A DNA stretch of 64,000 bases from CAADGV01 sp040290295. Lineage in GTDB: Bacteria; Bacteroidota; Ignavibacteria; UBA10030; UBA6906. The translations under genes were made by a program, and so were the position numbers. A model generated the notes under the pieces. It ran no database searches and was not told the DNA's origin. It was given only the letters and a program-made list of their open reading frames with translations. Positions within the stretch are counted from its first letter, which is position 1, and every line of letters starts with the position of its first letter. Location: the NCBI GenBank assembly GCA_040290295.1, contig PSMW01000005.1, positions 62,001-126,000 of the forward strand, given 5' to 3'. Positions 1 through 8,212 of the stretch are shown here, piece after piece.

Positions 1-159
1 AACCACATGGGCATGCGCGTGCTCGGTTTCTCGATCATTACCGACGAGTGTTTCCCAGATGCCTTGCAACCTGCGAACCTTGCCGAGATCATTGCTGTTG
101 CCGCTGCGACGGAACCGAAGCTGACGGCGATTATGAAGAAAGTTGTCGAACGAATATGA
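1..159 (+). CDS. punA: Purine nucleoside phosphorylase, C-terminal fragment
   Basis: The window opens inside an open frame of 52 codons ending in TGA at 157-159. The peptide contains NHMGMRVLGFSIITDE followed by a helix, which resembles the C-terminal block of the trimeric inosine/guanosine phosphorylase family (human PNP has ARHCGLRVFGFSLITN at this place, also followed by a final helix). This enzyme cleaves purine nucleosides with phosphate to free base and ribose-1-phosphate in purine salvage. Only the last strand and helix are present, so the active site cannot be checked. The assignment is by family resemblance of the tail only. Confidence 0.75.
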   Translation, partial: NHMGMRVLGFSIITDECFPDALQPANLAEIIAVAAATEPKLTAIMKKVVERI

Positions 160-178
160 ATTCAGGTGGTGAGGCACC

Positions 179-406
179 ATGGACATCCAGAGCATCGGAA
201 AATTCTTGTTGCTTATCGGACTGCTGCTTGTGGTAATCGGCGGCGTGTTGATGTTCGTCGAGAAGATCCCCTTCCTTGGAAGACTCCCGGGTGATATTCG
301 TATCGAGAGGGAGAATTTTCGATTCTACTTCCCCATCGCGACCAGCATCCTGCTGAGCATTGTGGTGAGTGTGATCTTGTGGCTGATTTCTCATTTCAGA
401 AAGTAG
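179..406 (+). CDS. DUF2905-family small membrane protein
   Basis: The product is 75 residues with two hydrophobic segments, at about residues 9-28 and 50-70. They are separated by the short conserved loop IPFLGRLPGDIRIERENFRF, which is the hallmark of the DUF2905 family. It should be an integral inner-membrane protein of unknown role. It starts 20 bases after the purine nucleoside phosphorylase stop, and its own stop is 5 bases before the SIMPL-domain gene, so the three probably share a transcript. No biochemical function is known for the family. Confidence 0.8.
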   Translation: MDIQSIGKFLLLIGLLLVVIGGVLMFVEKIPFLGRLPGDIRIERENFRFYFPIATSILLSIVVSVILWLISHFRK

Positions 407-410
407 GCGT

Positions 411-1109
411 ATGAAACCGATCGTGGTCACAGCCCTGATCGTTGTCGCGACGTGGTCGGGACTTGCCCAGCAGTCCGCCACCTCTTCACAACAGCGAACC
501 GTGACTGTACGAGGCGAAGCAAGCACCACGGTGGAACCGGATCAGATACGAATGACAGTACAAGTGAGTGCTCGTGCAGATGCAGCCGTCGACGCTATGC
601 GCGCTGCCGGCACCAAAACCAAAACGGTGCTCGGCGTGCTCAAGCGTCTCGGCGTTCCCGAGCAAACAATCCAGACGACTCGTGCAACCATCGCACCCGT
701 GTACGACTACGCACGACAAATTCAGCCTCCTCCGATCATCGGCTACACCGCATCCAACGAGTTCACGGTGCTGTTCAAAGGCAAGACGATGGAGAACGTC
801 GGCGCGTTCATGGATCAAGCCGTCGAAGCGGGCGCAACGAATTTTGGCAATCTTGTTTTCGAGTCTTCCCGACAACGCGCGATCGAGCGTGAGGCGTTGA
901 CCAAAGCTGCCGCTGATGCGCACGCTCGTGCACAAGTGCTGGCGAAGGAACTTGGCGCGTCTCTCGGACAAGTTCTGAGCATCTCCGAGAGCGTCGTCGG
1001 GCGACCGGGACCCATCATGATGCGTAGTGCTGCGGAAACGGCTGCACCGATCATGAGTGGCGAGCTGACCATCACCGCCAGCGTGGAGGTGGTCTTCGCA
1101 TTGCAATGA
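411..1109 (+). CDS. SIMPL-domain (DUF541) exported protein
   Basis: The product is 232 residues. It begins with a signal peptide of about 19 residues (MKPIVVTALIVVATWSGLAQ) that is probably cut after the LAQ region. The remainder is one SIMPL/DUF541 domain: an N-terminal strand TVTVRGEASTTVEPDQIRM, a central helix with GVPEQTIQTT, then the YTASNEFTV strand, and a C-terminal ELTITASVEVVFAL strand. Members are periplasmic or outer-membrane-associated beta proteins, some linked to oxidative stress or signalling in other organisms, but there is no defined general activity. It sits 5 bases after the DUF2905 gene, suggesting co-transcription. Confidence 0.85.
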   Translation: MKPIVVTALIVVATWSGLAQQSATSSQQRTVTVRGEASTTVEPDQIRMTVQVSARADAAVDAMRAAGTKTKTVLGVLKRLGVPEQTIQTTRATIAPVYDYARQIQPPPIIGYTASNEFTVLFKGKTMENVGAFMDQAVEAGATNFGNLVFESSRQRAIEREALTKAAADAHARAQVLAKELGASLGQVLSISESVVGRPGPIMMRSAAETAAPIMSGELTITASVEVVFALQ

Positions 1110-1160
1110 CGCATCGCCACACCCATCATCGGCACCCGAACGAAGAAGAGAGCACCACGC

Positions 1161-4100
1161 ATGAACTTCAAAGAACTTACAGAAAAAATTCCTTACCCGC
1201 AGATCGATCAAGAAATCCTTTCCTTCTGGAAAGAGCAGAGGATTTTTGAGAAGAGCATCACCACACGCGAAGGCAAACCCGGCTTCACCTTCTACGAAGG
1301 ACCACCGACAGCCAACGGAAAGCCCGGTATCCACCATGTGATGAGTCGGACACTGAAGGACTTGGTTTGCCGCTACAAGACCATGCGCGGCTTTCAGGTG
1401 CATCGCAAGGCGGGTTGGGACACGCATGGTCTCCCCGTCGAAATTGAGGTGGAAAAGCAACTCGGCTTCAAACACAAAGATGAGATCGTCGATTTCGGCA
1501 TTGAGAAGTTCAACCGCCTCTGCCGCGAATCGGTCTGGAAGTACAAAAGTGACTGGGAAGTGATGACTGAACAGATGGGATATTGGGTGGATCTTTCGAA
1601 GCCGTACATCACGTTCGAGAACGAGTACATCGAATCCATCTGGTGGGCGCTCAAACGATTCTACGAAGAAGGCATGATGTACAAGGGCTACAAGATTCAG
1701 CCCTACTGCCCGCGATGCGAAACACCACTCTCCTCGCACGAAGTATCGCTCGGCTACGAGGACGTGAAGGACCCGAGCGTGTACGCCAAGATGCGGTTGA
1801 AGAGCAAGCCCGACACCTCATTGTTGGTCTGGACGACAACGCCGTGGACGTTGATCTCCAACGTTGCCCTTGCCGTGCATCCCGATGTTTCCTACGTACG
1901 CGTCGACCATAAGGGCGAAAAGCTGATATTGGCAGAGGCGCGCCTTTCGGTGTTGGAAGGCGACTACACGATCATCGAACGCTTCCGCGGCATGCAGCTT
2001 GTCGGACTGGAGTACGAACGATTGTTCGACTATCATCCTGTCGATCGAAAAGCATTCTTTGTGATCGAAGCGGATTTCGTCACGACAGAGGACGGCACCG
2101 GCATCGTGCACATGGCACCTGCCTATGGCGAGGACGATTATCGAGCAGCGCAGAAATACAACCTCCCGACGATTCATCCCGTCAATCGCAGCGGCGAATT
2201 CGGATCTGAGGTAACGGACTTTGCAGGGAAGTTCGTGAAGGATGCCGATCCTCTCATCATTCAACATCTCAAGCAGCGGGGCATGCTTTACAAGAAAGAA
2301 ACAATGACGCACAGCTACCCACATTGCTGGCGATGCAAGACCCCCCTGCTGTACTATGCGCGCGAGTCTTGGTACATCGCAACGACGCGGTACGTGCAAA
2401 AGATGATTGCCTTGAACAAGCAGATCACGTGGGTACCGCCGGAAGTGGGAGAAGGACGATTCGGGAATTGGTTGGAAGAGAACAAAGATTGGGCGCTCTC
2501 GCGCGATCGCTTCTGGGGAACGCCCCTGCCGATTTGGATTTGTGATCGATGCGCCAAGCAAAAATGCGTCGGCAGCATCGCGGAGTTGCGTGAAGGGTCG
2601 CATGTGCCCGAGCCGTTGGATTTGCACAAACCCCTTGTTGATGCCGTCACGTTCCCGTGTACGTGCGGCGGAACGATGAGACGAACACCGGAGTTGATCG
2701 ACGTGTGGTTCGACTCCGGCGCCATGCCCTTTGCGCAGTGGCACTATCCGTTCGAGAACAGGGAGTTGATCGACTCGGGGGAACAGTATCCTGCCGATTT
2801 CATTTGCGAAGGCATCGACCAGACCCGCGGTTGGTTCTATTCGCTGCATGCTATCAACACGTTCTTGTTCGATAAGCCCGCATACAAAACGGTGATGGTG
2901 AACGAACTGATTCTCGACAAGGAAGGACAGAAGATGTCGAAGTCGAGAGGGAACACGGTCGATCCGTTTGCAACGCTTGCACGTTACGGCGCCGACACCA
3001 CGCGTTGGTATCTGGTGACGACCAGTCCTCCGTGGCGCCCCACGATGTTCGACGAAGACGGATTAGTAGAGGTCCAGCGGAAGTTCTTCGGCACGTTGGT
3101 CAATACCTATGCGTTCTTCGCACTCTATGCAAACGTCGATGGCTTCACCTACACCGAGCAGCGCATCCCCGTGCGGGAACGTCCCGAGATCGATCGCTGG
3201 ATCCTTTCGGCATTGAACTCGCTCATCAAGGAGTATGAAGAGCTGATGGATGCGTACGACGTCACCAAAGCGGCAAAGCGCGTCGGCTCGTTTACGATCG
3301 ATCAACTCTCCAATTGGTACGTGCGCCGCAATCGCCGGCGGTTTTGGAAGAGCGAGAAAGGCAAGGACAAGACCGCGGCATACCAAACCCTCTATGAATG
3401 TCTCGTCGCCGTCATCAAACTTGCGGCGCCGTTTGCACCGTTCATCACCGAGGAGTTGTACCGCAGCCTGAACGGCGTGACGGGCCGAGAACCGTTCGAG
3501 TCGGTGCATCTGTCATTGCTGCCCGAGGTCGAACAGACGGCGCTCGATCCGGACCTTGAGGCGCGCATGTCACGTGCACAACGCATCGTCGAATTGGTGC
3601 GCGCCATGCGCATGAAGGCAAACCTAAAAGTGCGGCAACCACTCAAGCGGATCATCATTGCGATTGCAGCGGAGCACGAGCGAGAGGAGGTCTTGAGAAT
3701 GCAGGAGGTGATATGCGACGAGATCAATGTGAAGCGTATCGAATTCGTTTCGGACGAATCGGGCATCGTGAAGAAGCGCGCCAAAGCGAATTTCAAATCG
3801 ATCGGACCGAAGTTCGGCAAGTCGGTGAAGCAAATCGCCAAGCGCATCAAGGAAATGGACGGCTCGGAGATTGCGCAACTCGAACGCAACGGTTGGTACG
3901 AACTGCCGATCAACGGTTCGACCTACCGAATTGGAACGGAAGACGTCGAGATCGTCCGAGAAGATATCGAAGGATGGTTGGTGGAAACCGACGGCAAACT
4001 GACCGTTGCACTCGATACGGAGCTGACAGAGGATCTCATCGACGAGGGCTTTGCGAGAGAGTTTGTCAATCGTGTGCAGAATATGCGCAAGGATGCCGGA

Positions 4101-4295
4101 TTCGAAGTCACCGATCGCATCGCCCTTTTCTACCGAGCGTCGGAGCGCCTCGCTCGCGCCTTTGAACGTACGAGCCAGTACATAAAAACAGAAACCCTCG
4201 CCGTGGACATGCAACCGACATTGAAACCCGGCATGCAGCCAACGATCCACGAAATCAACGGTGAGCGCGTTGCGGTATCGATCGAACGTCGATAG
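1161..4295 (+). CDS. ileS: Isoleucyl-tRNA synthetase, IleRS2-like, with GXHH signature
   Basis: This class I synthetase charges tRNA-Ile with isoleucine in the cytosol. The 1044-residue length and the start PYPQIDQEILSFWKEQRIF fit the longer, eukaryote-like IleRS2 branch rather than the roughly 940-residue IleRS1 type. The nucleotide-binding signature at residues 56-59 reads GIHH (1326-1337), not HIGH, while the second signature KMSKS is canonical at about residues 591-595. Cysteine pairs occur in CPRCETPL, CDRCAKQKC and CTCGG. The editing (CP1) insertion with WTTTPWTL is present, followed by the anticodon-binding region. The order of residues in the first signature is the odd feature. The start is the ATG after the SIMPL gene, 51 bases downstream. 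Confidence 0.97.
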   Translation: MNFKELTEKIPYPQIDQEILSFWKEQRIFEKSITTREGKPGFTFYEGPPTANGKPGIHHVMSRTLKDLVCRYKTMRGFQVHRKAGWDTHGLPVEIEVEKQLGFKHKDEIVDFGIEKFNRLCRESVWKYKSDWEVMTEQMGYWVDLSKPYITFENEYIESIWWALKRFYEEGMMYKGYKIQPYCPRCETPLSSHEVSLGYEDVKDPSVYAKMRLKSKPDTSLLVWTTTPWTLISNVALAVHPDVSYVRVDHKGEKLILAEARLSVLEGDYTIIERFRGMQLVGLEYERLFDYHPVDRKAFFVIEADFVTTEDGTGIVHMAPAYGEDDYRAAQKYNLPTIHPVNRSGEFGSEVTDFAGKFVKDADPLIIQHLKQRGMLYKKETMTHSYPHCWRCKTPLLYYARESWYIATTRYVQKMIALNKQITWVPPEVGEGRFGNWLEENKDWALSRDRFWGTPLPIWICDRCAKQKCVGSIAELREGSHVPEPLDLHKPLVDAVTFPCTCGGTMRRTPELIDVWFDSGAMPFAQWHYPFENRELIDSGEQYPADFICEGIDQTRGWFYSLHAINTFLFDKPAYKTVMVNELILDKEGQKMSKSRGNTVDPFATLARYGADTTRWYLVTTSPPWRPTMFDEDGLVEVQRKFFGTLVNTYAFFALYANVDGFTYTEQRIPVRERPEIDRWILSALNSLIKEYEELMDAYDVTKAAKRVGSFTIDQLSNWYVRRNRRRFWKSEKGKDKTAAYQTLYECLVAVIKLAAPFAPFITEELYRSLNGVTGREPFESVHLSLLPEVEQTALDPDLEARMSRAQRIVELVRAMRMKANLKVRQPLKRIIIAIAAEHEREEVLRMQEVICDEINVKRIEFVSDESGIVKKRAKANFKSIGPKFGKSVKQIAKRIKEMDGSEIAQLERNGWYELPINGSTYRIGTEDVEIVREDIEGWLVETDGKLTVALDTELTEDLIDEGFAREFVNRVQNMRKDAGFEVTDRIALFYRASERLARAFERTSQYIKTETLAVDMQPTLKPGMQPTIHEINGERVAVSIERR

Positions 4296-4328
4296 CCGTT
4301 CATTCATGTCACAAGGAGAACCGTCGTT

Positions 4329-4862
4329 ATGGCAAAAAAGCGAACGAAAGCCCCATCGAAAGCGAAGCGGACCAAAGCCGTCAGCAAAGCGAAGAAGACA
4401 ACGCGCAAGGCGAAGAAACCTGCCCCGAAACTGAACCTCGGCCCGAAAAAGTACAGTGCCAAGGAGCTGGAGTACTTCAAGCAGCTCATCCTCGAGAAGA
4501 AGAAGGAAACGCTCGAGGAACTCGAAACGCTCAAAGAGAGTATGATGGATGTGACAACGGGAGAGTACGTAAGCGAAAGTTCGTCCTATTCGATGCACAT
4601 GGAGCAGGGCACCGACGCCATGGAGCGGGAAAAGACGTTCCTGTTTGCTTCTCGCGGCAGCAAGTTCCTCACCCAACTGGATGATGCACTCCAACGCATC
4701 GAGGAAGAAACCTATGGTGTATGCCGAGTCTGTTCACTCCTGATCCCAAAGGAGCGATTGGAAGCGGTGCCGACCGCCCAAACGTGCGCTGAGTACAAGA
4801 ACACGGGTATGCCGTGCGAGCGCGGTCGGCTTGCACTCGCCAAAATGAAGAAGCAGCGCTGA
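4329..4862 (+). CDS. DksA/TraR-type zinc-finger regulator with basic N-terminal tail
   Basis: The product is 177 residues. Residues 1-40 are a lysine/alanine-rich histone-H1-like tail (KRTKAPSKAKRTKAVSKAKK). A coiled-coil region rich in Lys/Glu follows (about 48-75), then the DksA C4 finger region YGVCRVCSLLIPKERLEAVP. DksA proteins bind the RNA polymerase secondary channel and modulate initiation with ppGpp. The finger has Cys-X2-Cys-X17-Cys, but the expected fourth cysteine is Tyr (CAEYK); another Cys lies seven residues further on. A good Shine-Dalgarno (aaggaga) lies 9 bases before the ATG. It lies between ileS and lspA, the latter starting 9 bases after its stop. Confidence 0.88.
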   Translation: MAKKRTKAPSKAKRTKAVSKAKKTTRKAKKPAPKLNLGPKKYSAKELEYFKQLILEKKKETLEELETLKESMMDVTTGEYVSESSSYSMHMEQGTDAMEREKTFLFASRGSKFLTQLDDALQRIEEETYGVCRVCSLLIPKERLEAVPTAQTCAEYKNTGMPCERGRLALAKMKKQR

Positions 4863-4871
4863 GGTGCATGC

Positions 4872-5501
4872 TTGCGCATCCTCTGGGTGACTTTTTTCGT
4901 CGTGCTCGTTGATCAGATTTCCAAGTTGCTGGTCAAAGGAGTCAGCATTCCCTTCCTCGGGCTTCACATTCCGGGGATGAGGTATGGATCGAGTATTCCG
5001 GTGCTGGGAGATTTTTTTCGCCTCACGTATATCGAAAATCCGGGCATGGCGTTCGGCGTCGACCCAGGCGGCAAACTCTTCTTCTCCCTGTTCTCGATCG
5101 CTCTGAGCATCGGAATTCTGTATTATCTTTATCACGCACGCAAGGCAAAATTCAGCTTGCGCTTTTCGCTCGCCCTGATATTGGGTGGAGCAATCGGTAA
5201 CATGATCGACCGAACATTTTACAGCGCGTTGTTCGAGGATGGACCGTTGTTTTACGGCAAGGTTGTGGATTTCTTCGACGTGGATTTTTTCGATATCTAC
5301 CTCTGGGGTTTTTCGCTCACGCGTTGGCCCGTCTTCAACGTTGCCGACGCCACCGTGTCCGTCGGCATCGTGCTCATGTTGCTGACTCAGCACCACCGTG
5401 AGACGAGGCCCGAACGTTCATCTCCCCCACCTTCCTCTCACCAGCAGCCCGAACAAGGCTCTGCCCCACGCGAGGAACGGGAGGAAACCGCTTCTTCGTA
5501 G
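4872..5501 (+). CDS. lspA: Lipoprotein signal peptidase (signal peptidase II)
   Basis: This integral inner-membrane aspartic protease removes signal peptides from diacylglyceryl-prolipoproteins. The 209-residue product has four hydrophobic segments and the conserved blocks DQISKLLV, ENPGMAFG, GGAIGNMIDR and FNVADA. The two catalytic aspartates are in the last two motifs. The start is a TTG at 4872, preceded by a gaggtg Shine-Dalgarno overlapping the dksA-like stop; no in-frame ATG fits the family's N-terminus. The last 35 or so residues form a polar, Pro/Ser/Glu-rich tail beyond the catalytic core. The rluD-like gene begins 12 bases downstream. Confidence 0.95.
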   Translation: MRILWVTFFVVLVDQISKLLVKGVSIPFLGLHIPGMRYGSSIPVLGDFFRLTYIENPGMAFGVDPGGKLFFSLFSIALSIGILYYLYHARKAKFSLRFSLALILGGAIGNMIDRTFYSALFEDGPLFYGKVVDFFDVDFFDIYLWGFSLTRWPVFNVADATVSVGIVLMLLTQHHRETRPERSSPPPSSHQQPEQGSAPREEREETASS

Positions 5502-5513
5502 ATTCACCCGACG

Positions 5514-6476
5514 ATGGCTTACGATTTCGAGATTGTTGTGCCACCCGGAAAGAAACGAGAGCGGCTGGACGTTTTTCTCACTCGACATATCGAGAATGCA
5601 ACGCGCAACAAAGTTCAACAAGCCATCGAGAACGGTTTGGTGCTGGTCAATGGCAAGCAGGTACGATCGAGCTATGCAGTCTGCGGAGGAGAGATCATCC
5701 GTGTCAGCCTTCCTCGTCCCCACCCGAGCACAGCTCTTCCCGAGAATATTCCGCTGGACATCCTGTACGAGGACGAGCACCTACTCGTCGTCAACAAGCC
5801 TGCCGGCATGGTAACACATCCGGCATACGGCAACTACACCGGCACGCTCGTCAACGCGCTGCTCTACCACTGCAGGAACCTTTCGACGATCGGCGCGGCG
5901 TCGCGTCCCGGCATCGTTCATCGCCTGGACAAAGATACGTCGGGGCTCATGGTTGTTGCGAAAACCGATGCAGCACATGCACATCTTGCCCAACAATTCT
6001 CGAACAGAACGATCGGACGTGAATACTGGGCTTTGGTCTGGGGCACCTTCCACGAAGACAGTGGATCGATCGAAGCCGAGTTGGGAAGAAGCAAAACCGA
6101 CAGAAAAAAAATCGCTGTTGTCGCAGGAGGTAAACACGCTGTTACAGACTTCGAAGTCATCAAGCGTTTCCCCTACCTCACGCTTCTTCGGCTTCGGCTC
6201 CGCACCGGGCGTACGCATCAGATCAGGGTGCACCTCGCCCATATCCATCACCCTGTTTTTGGAGATCCCACCTACCATGGGAGAAGGATCATTGCCGGTC
6301 CGGGAACGACAAAACAGAAGGCTGAAGTCCAATCGCTTCTCCAGCTCATTCCCCGGCAGGTACTCCATGCTAAGACTCTCGAGTTCATCCACCCTGCAAC
6401 GGGTCAAAGACTCTCTTTTGATTCCCCTCTTCCGGCTGACTTCGCTGCGGTTTTATCTTTTCTTGAGAAGATTTAG
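5514..6476 (+). CDS. RluD-type large-subunit pseudouridine synthase
   Basis: The 320-residue product has an N-terminal S4 RNA-binding domain (about 12-75, with GKKRERLDVFLTRHIENATR) and a RluA/RluC/RluD catalytic domain. The catalytic block HRLDKDTSGLMVVAKT contains the invariant aspartate that attacks the target uridine; the closing motif RTHQIRVHLAHIHHPVFGDP is also present. It isomerises uridines in 23S rRNA. The pairing with lspA just upstream (12 bases) is common in bacteria. The family is clear, but the exact rRNA target position (RluD versus a paralogue) cannot be decided from this sequence. Confidence 0.92.
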   Translation: MAYDFEIVVPPGKKRERLDVFLTRHIENATRNKVQQAIENGLVLVNGKQVRSSYAVCGGEIIRVSLPRPHPSTALPENIPLDILYEDEHLLVVNKPAGMVTHPAYGNYTGTLVNALLYHCRNLSTIGAASRPGIVHRLDKDTSGLMVVAKTDAAHAHLAQQFSNRTIGREYWALVWGTFHEDSGSIEAELGRSKTDRKKIAVVAGGKHAVTDFEVIKRFPYLTLLRLRLRTGRTHQIRVHLAHIHHPVFGDPTYHGRRIIAGPGTTKQKAEVQSLLQLIPRQVLHAKTLEFIHPATGQRLSFDSPLPADFAAVLSFLEKI

Positions 6477-6646
6477 AAAGTTCCTTGTCTGTGTTTCCTA
6501 TCACCCTATTGCGCCTCGAAATTCACTCTTTTAGATTAGTCATAAAATTCAACGGCTTACACCCGCCGTAGCGAAGCCTTAAACATACCTCAAAACCATA
6601 CGTTTGTCGCCACCGTCGTGGGTGTCCACCATTTGAACGAAGCCGA

Positions 6647-7561
6647 GTGTCGAAGAAAAAGAACATCGTGATAGCCCTGATGGGGGGTTGTGCGCTCTTG
6701 CAATCAGCCAAGAGTCAGTCCCAGTTGGAACTGACCATCCAGCAATTCAATGATCGTGAAGTCACCGGATATGTCCAGCCGCTTGGCGATTTCTTCGGGG
6801 CGAATATGAATGCCGGATTTTATCACGCCTCTGCCATTCCAGCTAACGGCTTTCATTTCGAGATCGAACTGGTCGGAGTCGCATCGGTTATCGGTGAGCA
6901 GCACAAGGTGTATGACGCCGCATTGCCCGCGGGATTTACCCCGGCGGGCGGATCGTACAAGACTGCCACGGTATTCGGTGGCAAAGGCACGGTCTTCCGA
7001 GACGCAAGCAGTGGGCTTGAATATAAAGGTTCGGATGGACTTGTTCGGGCATCCATTTTCCCCTTGTTGATACCTCAAGCCACTATCGGCAGCATCTTTG
7101 GAACTGAAATAGTCTTTCGTTTCATGAAGACCCCCCAGCTATCACAGCGGTGGTACCCGACAGAGTCCACATTGCTTGGCGGTGGGATTCGCCATAGCAT
7201 CAGCCAATATTTTTCAAATCCGGAAGTCGATATCGCGATCGGAGGATTTTATTCGACATTCGAGTTGGGAGATGTTATCCATGTCCAGGCAAAGACAATT
7301 ACGTTCAGCGCCGGAAAAACTTTTTCGCTGGTAACACTTTACGTCGGAATGGGATACGAATGGAGCACGATGCATCTTCATTACGATTATAAAGGCGAGG
7401 GCGGCTCGACGCCCAGACTTGCCGATGTGACCATCGAGGGAGCGAATCGCTTTCGCGCCACGGGAGGACTAATGATCGACCTTCAAGCATTTCGTATCTT
7501 TGCCGACGCAAATTTCGGTAATGTGCAACACTTTGCCGGCGGAATAGGCTTTGGATTCTGA
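6647..7561 (+). CDS. Exported barrel-like protein, copy A1 (DUF6588-like)
   Basis: The 304-residue product starts at a GTG and has a lysine-rich N-terminus plus hydrophobic segment (about 5-22), a probable signal peptide. The body alternates hydrophobic and polar residues in strand pattern and ends in GGIGFGF, an aromatic-terminated last strand typical of outer-membrane barrels. The motif GYVQPLGDFFGANMNAGFY near residue 40 and the block GTEIVFRF resemble the DUF6588 family of Bacteroidota, from memory. It has a diverged second copy at 8213-9121. Upstream, 6477-6646 is noticeably AT-richer than the flanking housekeeping genes. The function is unknown. The family call is tentative, but export and the paralogy are well supported. 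Confidence 0.7.
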   Translation: MSKKKNIVIALMGGCALLQSAKSQSQLELTIQQFNDREVTGYVQPLGDFFGANMNAGFYHASAIPANGFHFEIELVGVASVIGEQHKVYDAALPAGFTPAGGSYKTATVFGGKGTVFRDASSGLEYKGSDGLVRASIFPLLIPQATIGSIFGTEIVFRFMKTPQLSQRWYPTESTLLGGGIRHSISQYFSNPEVDIAIGGFYSTFELGDVIHVQAKTITFSAGKTFSLVTLYVGMGYEWSTMHLHYDYKGEGGSTPRLADVTIEGANRFRATGGLMIDLQAFRIFADANFGNVQHFAGGIGFGF

Positions 7562-7589
7562 CCACAAAAACAAGTGAGGTAAGCTCCCG

Positions 7590-8144
7590 ATGAAAACTTC
7601 TGTAACGATTGCCGCATTGCTCCTTGCGCTGAGCACAATTGGGTCCTCGTGCGTTAATGAAGGTGCAACGGTTTCCGTCAATCTCAAGCCCATCGTTGGC
7701 AGATACCGACTGGGCACCTCCACCACCTTCAGCGGACTGATTACGGTGAGACTGGATAGTTTGGTGAGTGCCGAATACAAGCAGAAAATTCGCCAGGGGC
7801 GAGTGTACGATCTTCGTGTCCACGTGGAGGGTGATTATGCGGGGGCAGTCTCCGCCGTTGCTGCGGTCAGGGTTCGTGATGGCGAGGTAAAACAAATCAT
7901 TCGTTTCCCCGCGCAAGGGACTGTGGCCTGGGCATCATTTCAAACTCCCCAATCGCTGCTCAGCAAGTCTCCTTACCTCGCACCTCAGCCGGAGGGCATT
8001 AGCGAGCTTCTCGCCGCATTGACAACATCTCCGCTGCCCGATATTTCGATCATGACACTGGGTACGCTGACGCTTGCTCCTGTACCCGACAATTTGTATG
8101 TTGTCATCGAAGTTTATCTGCAAGCAGATGCAGAAATCAACTGA
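7590..8144 (+). CDS. Small exported protein, copy B1
   Basis: The 184-residue product has an N-terminal signal (KTSVTIAALLLALSTIGSSC) with a cysteine at residue 21. That cysteine could be a lipidation site, but Ser at both -1 and -2 makes a poor lipobox. The mature part is predicted to be beta-rich, with the motifs KPIVGRY, GRVYDLRVHVEGDY and the C-terminal LQADAEIN. The same motifs recur in copy B2 at 9152-9697, so the two are paralogues. It lies 28 bases after copy A1, pointing to a co-transcribed A-B pair. I do not recognise the family and assign no function. Confidence 0.7.
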   Translation: MKTSVTIAALLLALSTIGSSCVNEGATVSVNLKPIVGRYRLGTSTTFSGLITVRLDSLVSAEYKQKIRQGRVYDLRVHVEGDYAGAVSAVAAVRVRDGEVKQIIRFPAQGTVAWASFQTPQSLLSKSPYLAPQPEGISELLAALTTSPLPDISIMTLGTLTLAPVPDNLYVVIEVYLQADAEIN

Positions 8145-8212
8145 TTCTTCCCCTTCGTCAACAATTGTTTCCTTTGTCCTCTAATTCATTCACTTTTTCG
8201 GGAAGCCTCACC

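Noticed and set aside
486..1739. Long open frame on the minus strand across the SIMPL gene and the start of ileS
   Set aside because: It is antisense to two well-supported genes and its translation has no domain, signal or family pattern; it is a by-product of GC-rich coding DNA.
6523..6711. 62-codon minus-strand frame in the AT-rich leader
   Set aside because: Its C-terminal half has no conserved pattern, it overlaps the A1 start and there is no Shine-Dalgarno.
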